The notes under the pieces were generated by a model, which was not told the origin of the DNA, searched no databases, and saw only the letters and a program-made list of their open reading frames with translations. A program made the translations under genes and the position numbers. Shown here piece by piece: positions 44,529-56,037 of a stretch of 64,000 nucleotides of DNA. Origin of the DNA: Cryptomeria japonica (Eukaryota; Streptophyta; Pinopsida; Cupressales; Cupressaceae); assembly GCF_030272615.1 (NCBI RefSeq), contig NC_081412.1, forward strand, positions 138,138,747-138,202,746, in the 5' to 3' direction. Each line of letters begins with the position of its first letter. Within the stretch, counting starts at the first letter, position 1.

Positions 44529-44772
44529 TCACAGGGGTTGAGCTTAGTTGGTTAAAGCATTGAGTTCTCAATGTGGAGACCCAAGTTCAATTCCCATGAG
44601 GGACACCTTTATGTAGACTCTTGGTCTTCCTAAGTGGATTTCTAAGTTGTGACCCTTGGTCTTCCACTTGTTGTTAGTTTGCTCGAAAGGAGCTGATATT
44701 TGTAATAAGTTGGATGCTCGAATGAGCTAATATGTAATGATTATATGATATCTAATCCAAAAAAAAAGAAAA
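44529..44772 (+). mobile_element. tRNA-derived SINE in Lard1 LTR
   Basis: A 244-bp insertion absent from the matching place in the other LTR (near 51818). It is flanked by an 11-bp TSD (agacctttgag at 44518-44528, agacctctggg at 44773-44783). The 5' part looks like a tRNA: an A-box-like gagcttagttggttaaagca, a cattg...caatg stem and a B-box-like aagttcaattccc. It ends in an A-rich tail. SINEs are transcribed by RNA polymerase III and mobilised by LINE RT. The family is not identified. Confidence 0.85.
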
Positions 44773-46230
44773 AGACCTCTGGGTGAATTAATCATTCATG
44801 TGTGCACAATCGTTTAAATTTTTCAATTTTTTATATATTTGAAACTATATATAACTTTGATTTTTCACCCCTTTTAAATCCTGACTTCCTGCCACGTGGT
44901 GACCTGTGATTCATCGATGGGATCCACTAGGTGCCACCTGGGATGACAACTCATCCATCCGCCACATGTCGGCCACCTATTCGCCACATCATCGAGAGCT
45001 ACAAGCTGTCTTTCCACCTAGCCCCGCCACCTATCTGCCAACTGTATGCCACGTCACCGCCACCTCAGATGACACCTCATCTATTTGCCACAATTCGGCC
45101 ACCTCAGCGAGACCCGGACTGCAACCTTTCTTTCGCCATTTCGTGATGGCTAACCTGCATGCATCTTCGACCTACGAAATCACGTGCATCGTCGATCTTC
45201 ATCAAACTTGCATGCTCTTTAACCCGCTCATTTTCGCAGAATGCTTTTCATCATTTCACAAAGGGTAACGGATGAGCATCTTTGGCTTGCGAATCATGTG
45301 CACCATCGATCTTCTTGAAACCTGCTCACCGGTTAAGCTGCCCTTCGTCTGCAAAACTTGCCTACCTCAGGATCCGTGCCTAAGTGGGGTCCACCTGTCG
45401 CCATATGTCAGCCTTCGTGGCCTCCTCAGGAAGCGCACCCACACGCACGGGGTCCGCTTGGGCGCCCATGAGCACCATCCATCAAAATCCCTTTGAGGCT
45501 TTGACATTATAGATGGGTGGAGATTTGCTTATAAACGTTACAAATGTCCACTCCCCAGCCAATGTGGGATATATGCATTTTCCTGAGTTTTCAGTGTTGG
45601 ACTTTGGCCATTTCAATAACCACGCACAAGGAAAAAGAATTACTATGCACAGCCTTAAAATTCAATAGTACTAACTTTATAATTCATTGAAAGTCTCTGC
45701 AGCCTTATCCATACTACGTAGAGGGAGAATTCTGCCAAGTTTGATGTTTTCAACTTTACAAATAACAAAACATTTTGCTTAAGACCTTCTACTTGCCCTC
45801 CACCAATGCCACGCACAGGGAGAATGCTAACAGGCAGGAGTCGATGGAGTCAAGCTTCCACCTATACATTGCCATTTGTTAAAGTTTTTTTAAAAACCTA
45901 CTCCAAAGCCTTCTCCAGCAGGGAGATGGGGAGGCACGTGGAGCCAAAAATAATACAAACCATTGCATAACACACTGCCAATCTATATTTGGTTAAGGGT
46001 TGGAAACACCTTTGCTTGCCACGCTGAATGTGAGTCTCATCTCAAGTGATACACCTGCCAAAGGAATTTACTTTGAGAGCTTATGTCATGCTTCTTGACC
46101 ACAACACGTGAGGAAGGAGGAATCTAGTTCTTTGTTTGAAAGTTGCAACCCTTCAACTCCAGCCATCACGTGAGACATTGGCAAGGGTCATGGATTTGGC
46201 ATTACATCTGCCAATTGAATTGGATAAAGT

Positions 46231-46480
46231 TTAATGATGTTGCATGCCTCCCTTTCCAGTAGTATCTTCAAAACTTTTCAAAGCATTGGAACCACCCATA
46301 CTACCCATTTCTTGAACAAGAGTTTTATCCACAAGTTTAGGATGATTGCACGACTTCCTTAATAAACAAATTACTTGCAGTATACTAGAAGAGGCATGGG
46401 TTGATTGCTTCAAATCTTTTTCCTTGCATTTATTGAAATCTTCTACACCTTGCAATTGAATTTTCTTTAGAACTCCGTTT
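46231..46480 (-). pseudogene. Possible captured SNF2-type ATPase gene fragment (left Lard1 LTR)
   Basis: On the minus strand about 80 codons are open (VLKKIQLQGVEDFNKCKEK, later SILQVICLLRKSCNHPKLV). The LRKSCNHPKL block looks like the LRK-CNHP-L block between the two helicase lobes of SNF2-family ATPases. The rest of the family fold is not visible. The same segment, still open, is in the other LTR. Retrotransposons are not known to encode such a domain, so capture of host coding sequence is the likely explanation, but the match is short. Confidence 0.45.
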
Positions 46481-47915
46481 TAATCCTGTCAACAACATTT
46501 GCTGCTAATGCAATTTACCTTGGAGTTTTAATGCCTTCTTTTATTAACCGCCAATTTACAATTTGGTTTAGTAAATGTGCCTCTTTATTTGCGATTGCAT
46601 GGGAGATGAATTTTATCATCATCACTCTTATAACATGTCTCATAATCAAAATCCAAATTCAAATACTCTGAAAATCTGTTAGTAAACAAAGTCTCCAATA
46701 ATTTTAATGCACGAGCATGAGCCAGGTCGGGCCCCAAAGTGGGTCCGACTAAAATTTTTTTCGTTTTCATGCAACTAACCTTTGAAATATCTCAGGAACA
46801 TTAAAATTACCTCTGGAATCAATCGACACCATTTTCGGATCATCGAACTAAGTTTTACAACTTTCAGGCACTTACGCCACATTTTCGCATTTAATCGCGA
46901 AGACATAATTTTCAAACTAGTCAAAACACCTTTCTGGACCTCGCCATCTGACAGGTGTGTACTCTGATATACAAGGATGAACTCTACCAAGCGGTTTCTC
47001 AAGATGAATCCCGAGCGAAGAGATATTAATTGTTGAAAATGACCAACTGGCTTTGTCGACACTTTGGACCTGATGAAGTCAATGTTCTAGCAACACATAA
47101 TGCCTTTCTTAAAAATATCAAACGACCTCCGTAGACCCTCAAATATGAGATGTAGGTACCTTGAAGTACATATCAAAACTTAGAATACTCAGTTCATCCA
47201 AAAGACTGACTGGGTGCAAATGGTACGCTCATGAAAATGGCTACTTTAACTGATGTGGCAACAAAAGTATGGATAACTGAAAAAGATGGCTCAATAGACC
47301 CTTTTGAAAACCGATCAAATGTATTGGAAAAGGCTTGGAATTTGAAACATGACTCATCATTTATACCAATAATAGCCCAGAACAAACATTCTGGCATAAC
47401 ACTCACTAAGGCAACTTTTACACTTATTCAAAACAGGGCTGCGACTAGCAGCTGAAATAGGGACTTGTCAAAACATGCAAACTACAAACAGATTGAGCTT
47501 GGTAAGTTGAGAAAATGGATTGATAGAGACTTGAAATTTTACAAGATAACTCACATTTATGCACAGAATTGAATCCAATTTGAAATTCTTCATGACGATT
47601 AACAGGGCAAAAGATATAAACACCCAAAGTAGGCTACTTGGTAAAATCTGCATTTGTGCCTAAAATGCACTTTCAGCTCACCCCTTGAAATGGGTACCTA
47701 GTAAACTTATCCAAATTGAATTTTGAAACTTTCACATCACTTCATAGGCCAAATGAAATATGTACAACAATTTCCAAGCCTTACCCCTTGAAAAACAACT
47801 GGCTCCATTTTGCTCTCTCTCTAACTAGGCCATTCAGACTGACTCATTTGGAAATGCAGAGCAAAATTTTGAAATGGGCCTCTAAACTTGACTCAAAATT
47901 TAATGAGTCCCAATA

Positions 47916-48502
47916 GGGGCTCTAACTGGGGATGGTTGATTGCAAGATCAACTCAAGAATCTAGAATCAATGGTTAAGTAGACCACCCAAAAATGGATCT
48001 TATCTCTTCTCAAAAAAAGGGCTTCCTATTTTACCCAATAATAGGGCACTTTATTGAAAACCACACAACTGAAGCAAAGCAACTATACAAGATATACAAA
48101 CATACTGACAACTGAATATAAACTGCTCAACTTTCCTCAACATTTACCTCTGTCAAAAATCTAATTCTCATATCCTGATGTTATGATCCAAACAAAAGCA
48201 CCTTCCAGTAACAACTAAGCATAATCGTTATAATCAACCTCTTTTGTCTCATTATTGTAACAACTGGTGTGCATACCTTTGGCAAAAAACTCCATATCCA
48301 GTTCAAGCATATTATCAACATTCACATCCTCTTCATGATACTTCAAATTCTGAAAGCATTCAAATATGGGTTCATTCAAATCTGAAAATAAAACATTATC
48401 CGCACTATCACATATATTTTTATCTTCAAAAATACTTTCGTTGTCAGATTCATGACTGAAGGATATAACTTGGTCTCCTCCTATATCATCTTCACAAGAA
48501 TA
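47916..48502 (-). other. Lard1 non-coding 3' internal region
   Basis: Between Gag and the 3' LTR. No supported frame and no clear polypurine tract next to the LTR; the adjoining bases ggggctctaactgggg are mixed in composition. Confidence 0.5.
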
Positions 48503-49918
48503 CTAAGAATTCTCATAACCATCATCAGCTGCATAACTGACATTCATTTGTTGATCATAAGAAAGTGAATAACTCGTGCCAAGATCATTCCTATTCAAAA
48601 ATTGCTCTTCATTGTTCCTCTTTATACCTTCAAGGTGCTGAAAATTGAACTCATTATCCTCATAATCAGCAAAACCACTCCATTTTGAAACACATTCATC
48701 ACTGGGTATACTTGCATTGAGAACACTATCAGCATCATCCACAATTTCATTTTCAGATTTGTCAGACTTAACCAAAATTTGATTTTCATCATATTGCACA
48801 TCTTCACTTACATAATCAACAACATTTAGTGATCCTTCAGTATTTGGTATTGCAACATTAAACACATCAGCAGTATGTAAAGACCAATGGTCATCACCAT
48901 CATTGTTTTCATTTTCATTATCCTTGAGAGATGCATAATTAACTTCAGAGTTTGTAGTCACATAATCATCATAACCGACATACAGATCAAATGGTACACA
49001 TCCCTTATATATATCTATCTTTGTATGAGCATTATCACAAAAATTCCCATTGATCATTCCATCATTACTATGAAAGACAACCGGCATTGATAGCAGAGGG
49101 TCTTGACTCTCATTTAAAATTGATTCACATATATCAATGAAACTATTTGGAACAGCAGGGCTTGACATATTTTGACACAGAATGTTTTGATCAATTTCAA
49201 ATGTTATTTCACCATTGGAGGTGCTTTGACAAGAAACAACAACAGATACTACTCTCTTTGAGATCCCAAACTTTAAATTATTTTCAATATCCCTAGCTAT
49301 GTTAAAGGCTTCATACAAAGTTTTGGGTTCTTTGTTTCTCAACAAGAAACCCATCTTCTTGTCAAATGTACTCATATAGATATCCAGACATACTTTATCA
49401 TCAAACTTATATTTTTTGGAAATTTTAGACAAAGCTTGTGAAAATCTGATATTAAATGTTGGTACCAATTCATCTTCCCTAATTTGTATATAAGTGAATT
49501 CTTTCAGCAAATCACAATCACTCGTCTTTTCATCAAATTGGTCTACGAAATCTGAAATCAATTCTTCCCATGAGGAAATACAATCTGCCGGCAAAAAAGA
49601 GAACCAATCCCTTACATCCTCTTTCAATGACTAGACGAATAACTTCATGCACACATCTTCTTGGCAAATTTCAAACTCGCCTATCAAATCTAAAAATCTT
49701 TTCACATGTTGACATGCTGATTCTGATTTCTTCCCACTGAATATGGGCAAATATTTTCTAATTTATGTGGGTATGTGATTTGGGTAACCCGAAATATCTC
49801 TGAAATTTAGAGAAGCATAGTACTTCATACTGAAACCTTTCCTATTACATGGTTATGACATTTCACTAGGCATGGCTCTATGTGGAAATACACAAGGCTG
49901 AAAAACCTCACTACTCAT
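48503..49918 (-). pseudogene. Lard1 gag
   Basis: From the ATG at 49918 (MSSEVFQPC) the frame spans 472 codons with three stops near its N-terminus and a clean last 374 codons. The Gag domain is recognisable: ACQHVKRFLDLIGEFE, WFSFLPADCISSWEELISDF, then DELVPTFNIRFSQALSKI. The C-terminal half is acidic and Asn/Ser-rich, with no zinc knuckle and no protease or RT. It would form particles; replication enzymes must come from elsewhere. The opposite strand and other frames show nothing. Confidence 0.85.
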
Positions 49919-50686
49919 TTTCCTTCTTACTCCCACAAATGATTATATAACCTTGGATGAATAATGAAACACTTTAAGCACATATCATTATTCAAATCTA
50001 TTCATAACATTTCTTGACACAAAGATTTCTTTAAATTTGCATACTACAACATAATATATATGCTGGAACTTCAGCAAAATAGATATGCAAATAAGTTTGT
50101 AATTCCTCTTTCCCTCTTTACTAGTGTTGTTCACTTAATGGGAAAACTATTATACTCATTCAAATTTTCAGAACAAACATCTTGCATTGAAACTTCTGAA
50201 ATACTTGGGTGTTTACAGTTGTAAGACTTGTAGATCTGAAGATTAACTTACACTTTCAGCATAGTCTTTTATCACAGAGTCGCCACCTCTTGCATAGATG
50301 ACATTTTGAACAAAAGAATACCATTCAACACAAATTTTAATTCTCTACTTACTCCTTCAATCTCGCTGCAATAAACACCTTTCTAGGCTATTTAAAACTG
50401 GTATGAACCACAGAGTCGCCACCCAAATAAGGAATTGGGGAAAAGTTTGCATACAGCTGTAAGGACTTGCTCACCACTCAGCAATATACATTCACTGTTA
50501 CTCCATAAAATGTGACATGAAATATCATATCATTCTACAGATCCAAACAATGAACATTTTCTTCACCATAAAATTACTTTCAACTATGTGCATATACAAT
50601 GGACAGACTGGCTGGATCTAAAATTGACAGGATGAGGAATACATTCAACTTCTAACCTTATCAATCAAGCATTTATATCCATTTAT
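49919..50686 (-). other. Lard1 leader with repeated primer-site-like motifs
   Basis: Untranslated leader. The primer-site core (agagtcgcca on the + strand) appears twice more, at 50272-50286 and 50408-50421, each in the context cacagagtcgccacc. Confidence 0.7.
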
Positions 50687-50704
50687 TCCCCAGCAGAGTC
50701 GCCA
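50687..50704 (-). other. Lard1 primer binding site
   Basis: The minus strand reads TGGCGACTCTGCTGGGGA, 4 bases after the LTR end. It is close to the TGGCGACTC-type sites of Ogre/Tat-group gypsy elements, where an Arg tRNA has been proposed. The tRNA assignment is from memory. Confidence 0.82.
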
Positions 50705-52024
50705 TTTTTGTTGTTCACCAAATTTGGTTAACCCAAGAACACCTACAATTCTTCTATGAAATAACCAATTTCAATCTACAAAACACATCAGGGCTTGGAC
50801 AACATAACATAGGAGCCTAATTGATCCTCCTGCACTTTAGGTTATGCTAGACCTAGGGTGGGACACCCTTTTGATGCATTAAATACAACAATCATAAACA
50901 TATGACTACATCAACAATGAGCAGATAGATCATTCCACAAACTCGCCCAATTTAGAAACACACTATAGATTGGCTAGATCTCTATAAATCATAGATGAAA
51001 ATAGAGCTTGGAATGAAAAGCACACACCCCTAAACATAAAGGGAAATAGATTTGTCTTTAATTTGAATTAATCTGAAACTATCCCCAAATCTGCAAGACC
51101 AGTGCCTTGTTCATTGGGCAACAGAGTCACACACAAAACTGTAAATCTGCATCCTAGTCACAAATTGGTTCTCCTTAAATGATATTCCTGCATTAATACC
51201 TTATACTAATGCGTTACTCAATCCAGTCACAAGATCATCAGATCTGGGATACATATTTTATTTATTCATGACTGATTATAGAGTTTAAAAGAGTTTAAAA
51301 CCTTCATTGAAGGATACCCACAAACAATCACACAACCTCCTTGAAATTGACAAATTTCATCCTCCTTGAGGATTGAATTTATAATAATGAAATACATACA
51401 CAAAGACAATATTGTGGGAAATTAGTCATGCCTGACACAAGTAAGATCTACAACTAGAAAGCATCTACTATCCTACAATGTAAACTTTGTACCCTGAAAC
51501 AAACCAAAATTTTTTACAAACTTGGGTCAAGAAGTTCAAAAATGGAAGCCATTAAAACTGGAGCACTTCCTCACAAAATTCTAGAACCTCTACAATTGAG
51601 AAGAAATTGGAATAAGAAGGAGAGGAAAAAAGATTAGATTTCATCAGAATAAGCCAAGTGTCTCTTTTTCCATTTGAATTTCAATTCCTTCATCTTTCAC
51701 GTGGAAACTACTCTCAAAATATCCGATCTTTGTTGAAACAAACTTCATAACTGCATTCCTCATCTCGAGAGCTTTCTGGTGATATATATTTCTTGGTATT
51801 TTGACCAAAAATAGACCTCTAGGCAAATTAATCATTCATGTGTGCACAATCATTTAAATTTTTCAATTTTTAATATAGTTGAAACTGTATATATAAGTTT
51901 GATTTTTCACCCCTTTTAAATCCTAATGTCCTGCCACGTGGCAACTTGCGATTCATCAATGGGATCCACTAGGCACCACCTGTGATGACACCTCATCCAT
52001 CCGCCACATGTCGGCCACCTGTCC

Positions 52025-52838
52025 GCCACATCATCGGGACCTACAAGTTGTCTTTCCACCTGGACTCACCACCTGTCCGCCAACTATATGCCACGTCGCC
52101 GCCACCTCGGATGACACCTCATCCATCTACCATGTGTCGACCACCTCAGTGGGACCCGGACTATAATTTGTCTTTTGTCATTTCGTGATGGCTAACCTGC
52201 ATGCATCTTTGGCTTGCGAAATCACACGCATCATTGATCTTCATCAAACTTGCATGCTCTTTAACCTGCTCATTTTCGCAGAATGCTTTTCGCCATTTTG
52301 CAGAGGGTAATGGACGAGCATCTTTGGCTTGTGAAATCACGTGCACCATCAATCTTCTTGAAACCTGCTCACCGGTTAAGTCGCCCTTCATCTGCAAAAC
52401 TTGCCTACCTCGGGATTCATGCCTATTTGAGGTCCACCTATTGCCACATCATCGGGACCTACAAGTTGTCTTTCCACCTAGACCTGCCATGTCACCACCA
52501 CCTTGGATGACACCTCATCCATCTGCCATGTGTCAGCCACCTTAGCGGGACCCGGACTGTAATCTGTCTTTCATCATTTCGCGATGGCTAACCTGCGTGT
52601 ATCTTCGGCTTGCAAAATCATGCGCGTCATTGATCTTCATCAAACTTGCATGCTCTTTAACTTGCTCATTTTCGCAGAATGCTTTTCACCATTTCGCAGA
52701 GGGTAACAATGAGCATCTTTGGCTTTTGAAATCACACGCACCGCCGATCTTTTTGAAACGTGCTCACCGGGTAAGCCACCCTTCATCTGCAAAACTCGCC
52801 TACCTTGGGATTCATGCATACGTGGGGTCCACCTGTTG
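52025..52838 (+). repeat. Tandem duplication in Lard1 5' LTR
   Basis: Two copies (52025-52442 and 52443-52838), each starting gccacatcatcgggacctac and ending at ggtccacct.ttg. The other LTR has a single copy (44980-45405). Unequal crossing-over or replication slippage in one LTR after insertion would explain it. Confidence 0.87.
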
Positions 52839-53677
52839 CCATATGTCAGCCTCCTTGGTCGCCTCAGGAAGCATGCCCGCACGTGTGGGGTCTGCTTGGG
52901 TGCCCATGAGCACCATCCGTCAAAAACCCTTTGAGGCTTTGACAATATAGATGGGTGGAGATTTGCTTATAAACATTATAAATGTCTGCTCCCCAGCCAA
53001 TGTGGGATATATGCATTTGCTTGAGTATTCAGTGCTGGACTTTGGCCATTTCAATAACCATGCATAAGGAAAAAGAATAAGTACGCACAACCTTAAAATT
53101 CAATAGTACTAACTTTATAATTCATTGAAAGTCTCTGCAGCCTTATCCATACTACGCAGAGGGAGAATTTTGTCAAGTTTGATGTTTTCAACTTTACAAA
53201 TAACAAAACATTTTGCAGAAGACCGTCTACTTGCCCTCCACCAATGCCACGCATAGGGAGAATGCTAACAGGCAGGGGTCGATGGAGTCTAACTTCCACC
53301 TGTACATTGCCATTTGTTAAAGTTTTTTTAAAAACCTACTCCAACGCCTTCTCCAGCAGGGAGATGGGGAGGCACGTGGAGCCAAAATTAATACAAACCA
53401 TTGCATAACACACTGCCAATCTGTATTTCGTTAAGGGTTGGAAATGCCTTTGCTTGCCACGCTGAATGGGAGTCTAATCTCAGGTGATACACCTACCAAA
53501 GGCATTTGCTTTGAGATATTCTATCATGCTGCCTGACAACAACACGTGAGGAAGGAGGAATCTGGTCCTTTGTTTGAAAGTTGTAGCCCTTCAACTCCAG
53601 CCATTACGTGAGACATTGGCAAGGGTCATGGATTTGGCATTATATCTGCCAATTGAATTGGATAAAGTTTAATGTTG

Positions 53678-53930
53678 TTAAATGCCTCCCTTTCCAGTAG
53701 TATCTTCAAAACTTTTCAAAGCATTGGAACCACCCATACTACCCATTGCTTGAACAAGAGTTTTCTCCACAAGTTTAGGATGATTGCATGACTTCCTTAA
53801 TAAACAAATTACTTGCAGTATACTAGAAGAGGCATGGGTTGATTGCTTCAAATATTTTTCCTTGCATTTATTGAAATCTTCTACACCTTGCAATTGAATT
53901 TGCTTTAGAACTCCGTTTTAATCCCGTCAA
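53678..53930 (-). pseudogene. Possible SNF2-type fragment, second copy (right Lard1 LTR)
   Basis: Same open segment as in the left LTR (LQGVEDFNKCKEK, then LLRKSCNHPKLVEKTL), with only a few residue changes. Presence in both LTRs means the capture predates this insertion. Confidence 0.45.
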
Positions 53931-56037
53931 AGGCATTTGCTGCTAATGCAATTTACCTTGGAGTTTTAATGCCTTCTTTTGTTAACTGCCAATTTACAAT
54001 TTGGTTTAGTAAATGTGCCTCTTTATTTGCGATTGCACGAGAGATGAATTTTATCATTGTCACTCTTATAACATGTCTTATAATCAAAATCCAAATTCAG
54101 ATACTCTGAAAATATTTTAGTAAACAAAGTCGCCAATAAAATCAATGCATGAGCATTAGCCAGGTCGGGCCCCAAAGTGGGTTCGACTAAAATTTTTTTT
54201 CGTTTTCATGCAACTAACCTCTAAAATATCTCACAAACATTAAATTTACCGCTGGAATCGATCAGCACCATTTTCGGATCATCCAACTGAGTTTTACAAC
54301 TTTCAGGCACTTACGCCACATTTTCGCATTTAATCGCGAAGACGTAATTTTTGAAACCAGTCAAAACACCTTTCTAGACCTCGCCATTTGATAGGCGTGT
54401 ACTCTGATATACAAGGATGAACTCTGCCAAGCGGTTTCTCAAGACGAATCCTGAGCGAAGAGATATTAATTATCGAAAATGACCAATTGGCTTTGTTGAC
54501 ATTGCAGACCTGATGAAGTCAATGTTCTGGCAACACATGATGCCTTTCTTAAAAATATCAAACAACCTCCATAGACCCTCAAATATGAGACATAGGTACC
54601 TTGAAGTACATATCAAAACTTAGAATACTCATTTTGACCAAAAGCCTGACTGGGTGCAAATGGCGCACTCATGAAAATGGCTACTTTAACTGATGCGGCA
54701 ACAAAAGTACGGATAATTGAAAAAGATGGCTCAATAGACCCTTTTGAAAACTGATCAAATGGATTGGCAGAGGCTTGAAATTTGAAACATGACTCATCAT
54801 TTATACCAACAATAGCCTGAAACAAACATTCTGGCATAACACTCACTGAGGCAACTTTTACACTTATGTGAAATAGGGCTCCGACTAGCAACTGAAACAG
54901 GGACTTGTCAAAACATGCAAACTGCAAACAAATTGAGCTTGGTAAATTGAGCAAATGGATTGCTAGAGACTTGAAATTTTGTAAGATAACTCACATTTAT
55001 GCATAGAATTAAATCCAATTTGAAATTCTTCATGACGATTAATAGGGCAAAAGATATAAACATGCAAAGTAGGCTACTTGGTAAAATCTGTATTTGTGCC
55101 TAAAATGCACTTTCAGCTCACCCTTGAAATGGGTACCTGGTAAACTTATCCAAATTGAATTCTGAAAGTTGCACATCATTGCATAGGCCAAATGAAAGGT
55201 GTGCAACAATTTTCCAAGCCTTACCCCTTGAAAAACAACTGGCTCCATTTTGCCCTCTCTCTAACTAGGCCATTCAAACTGACTCATTTGGAAATGCAGA
55301 GCAAAATTTTGAAATGGGCCTCTAAACTTGACTCAAATTTTAATGAGTCCCAACAACATTGTTGTGGTGTATATATTTTCTGTTCATGCTTCGATCTAAG
55401 GGGTCAATTAAATGCTTGAGTGGAATTACAGAGTGGTAGGGCTTATGCAAGGATTTTGATAAGTAGTTTGGGTTGGGATTGTAGATGAGATCTATTGTAA
55501 GGCAATATTATCTTAGATCCTATGCTATTAGATAAAATTATGTCATATTTTTATTGTACATCTTGTAAATTCAAGTACCCAATGGAGTAAGGCACTAATC
55601 ACAACTTGCAACTATCTTTAATGTCAGTTTTGTGTTCAAACTCACCGACAATTTGCTATAATTTGCTGAATATCAGAATATATTTAAGTTTTTGTCTATT
55701 ATTCTGTGTTTTACCCATCTCATACTCCAATTAGGTTGAGGATCAGTGAAGGATTTTCCATCCTTGACGATTCTCCCTATTGTTGAGCCTGTATATGAGA
55801 TTATCTTCTTTGTTTTAGTGAATTTGTGAGTATGGTGCAAAGATCATGAATTCACTAAGGAATCACCCTCCTGGGCTTTGCAGAGCCCAAAGTGTAGAAG
55901 GATTTATAGAATCCTTGTTAGTTGGTCCAAGTTCTGGAGGATTTTAATAGTTGGAGTTGGCTTCTCCATAGATATTTGAAGAATCAACTTGGTTTCTTCC
56001 TCTTGCAGTGTAAACCCATTTGGCAACCAACAAATGG

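Larger units (their letters stand above)
43424..47915 (-). repeat. Lard1 3' LTR (minus orientation), with SINE
   Basis: It starts tgttgttcaacaaatttgg and ends gagtcccaata (the partner ends cccaaca). It carries the SINE at 44529-44772, a GC-rich gccac-rich segment at 44890-45480 with CACGTG words, and a possible SNF2-type fragment. Confidence 0.92.
43424..55355 (-). mobile_element. Lard1: gag-only gypsy-type element with ~4.5-kb LTRs
   Basis: Two direct repeats, 43424-47915 (4492 bp) and 50709-55355 (4647 bp), flank only 2.8 kb of internal DNA. On the minus strand the internal part has a primer site (TGGCGACTCTGCTGGGGA) 4 bases from the LTR, a long leader, one Gag frame and nothing else. The LTRs differ by a SINE in the left copy and a ~418-bp tandem duplication in the right. 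Without these they are 4237 and 4229 bp. The TSD is imperfect (gcact/acatt, two transitions). It is a large non-autonomous element of LARD/TR-GAG type. Confidence 0.9.
50709..55355 (-). repeat. Lard1 5' LTR (minus orientation)
   Basis: 4647 bp, starts tgttgttcacc and ends cccaaca. It lacks the SINE but has a tandem duplication of its GC-rich part. The empty SINE site reads atagacctctaggcaaatt near 51810-51830. Confidence 0.92.
41952..56032 (+). repeat. Solo LTR in LINE RT, interrupted by Lard1
   Basis: Outer pieces 41952-43423 and 55356-56032 make an LTR-like sequence of about 2.15 kb. It starts TGATAGTCC, ends GGCAACCAACA and is flanked by a perfect TSD (aatgg at 41947-41951 and 56033-56037). 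Removing it joins the LINE RT in frame (LILLM then EEALNWL). There is no primer site, polypurine tract or coding region, so I call it a solo LTR. Orientation is taken from two + strand TATA boxes (42085-42092 and 43123-43130). The Lard1 insertion lies inside it. Confidence 0.85.

Noticed and set aside
44539-44600. Functional tRNA gene
   Set aside because: A- and B-box-like words are present, but the acceptor stem is not complete and the unit has a TSD and A-rich tail; it is a SINE.
44906-45268. Open frames of about 120 codons in the GC-rich part of the Lard1 LTRs
   Set aside because: The frames differ between the two LTR copies and reflect the stop-poor gccac-rich composition; no conserved protein is seen.
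41952-56032. Right-hand LINE part as a separate LINE copy
   Set aside because: At first the two RT halves seemed to overlap, but with the aatgg TSD the halves join in frame without overlap.
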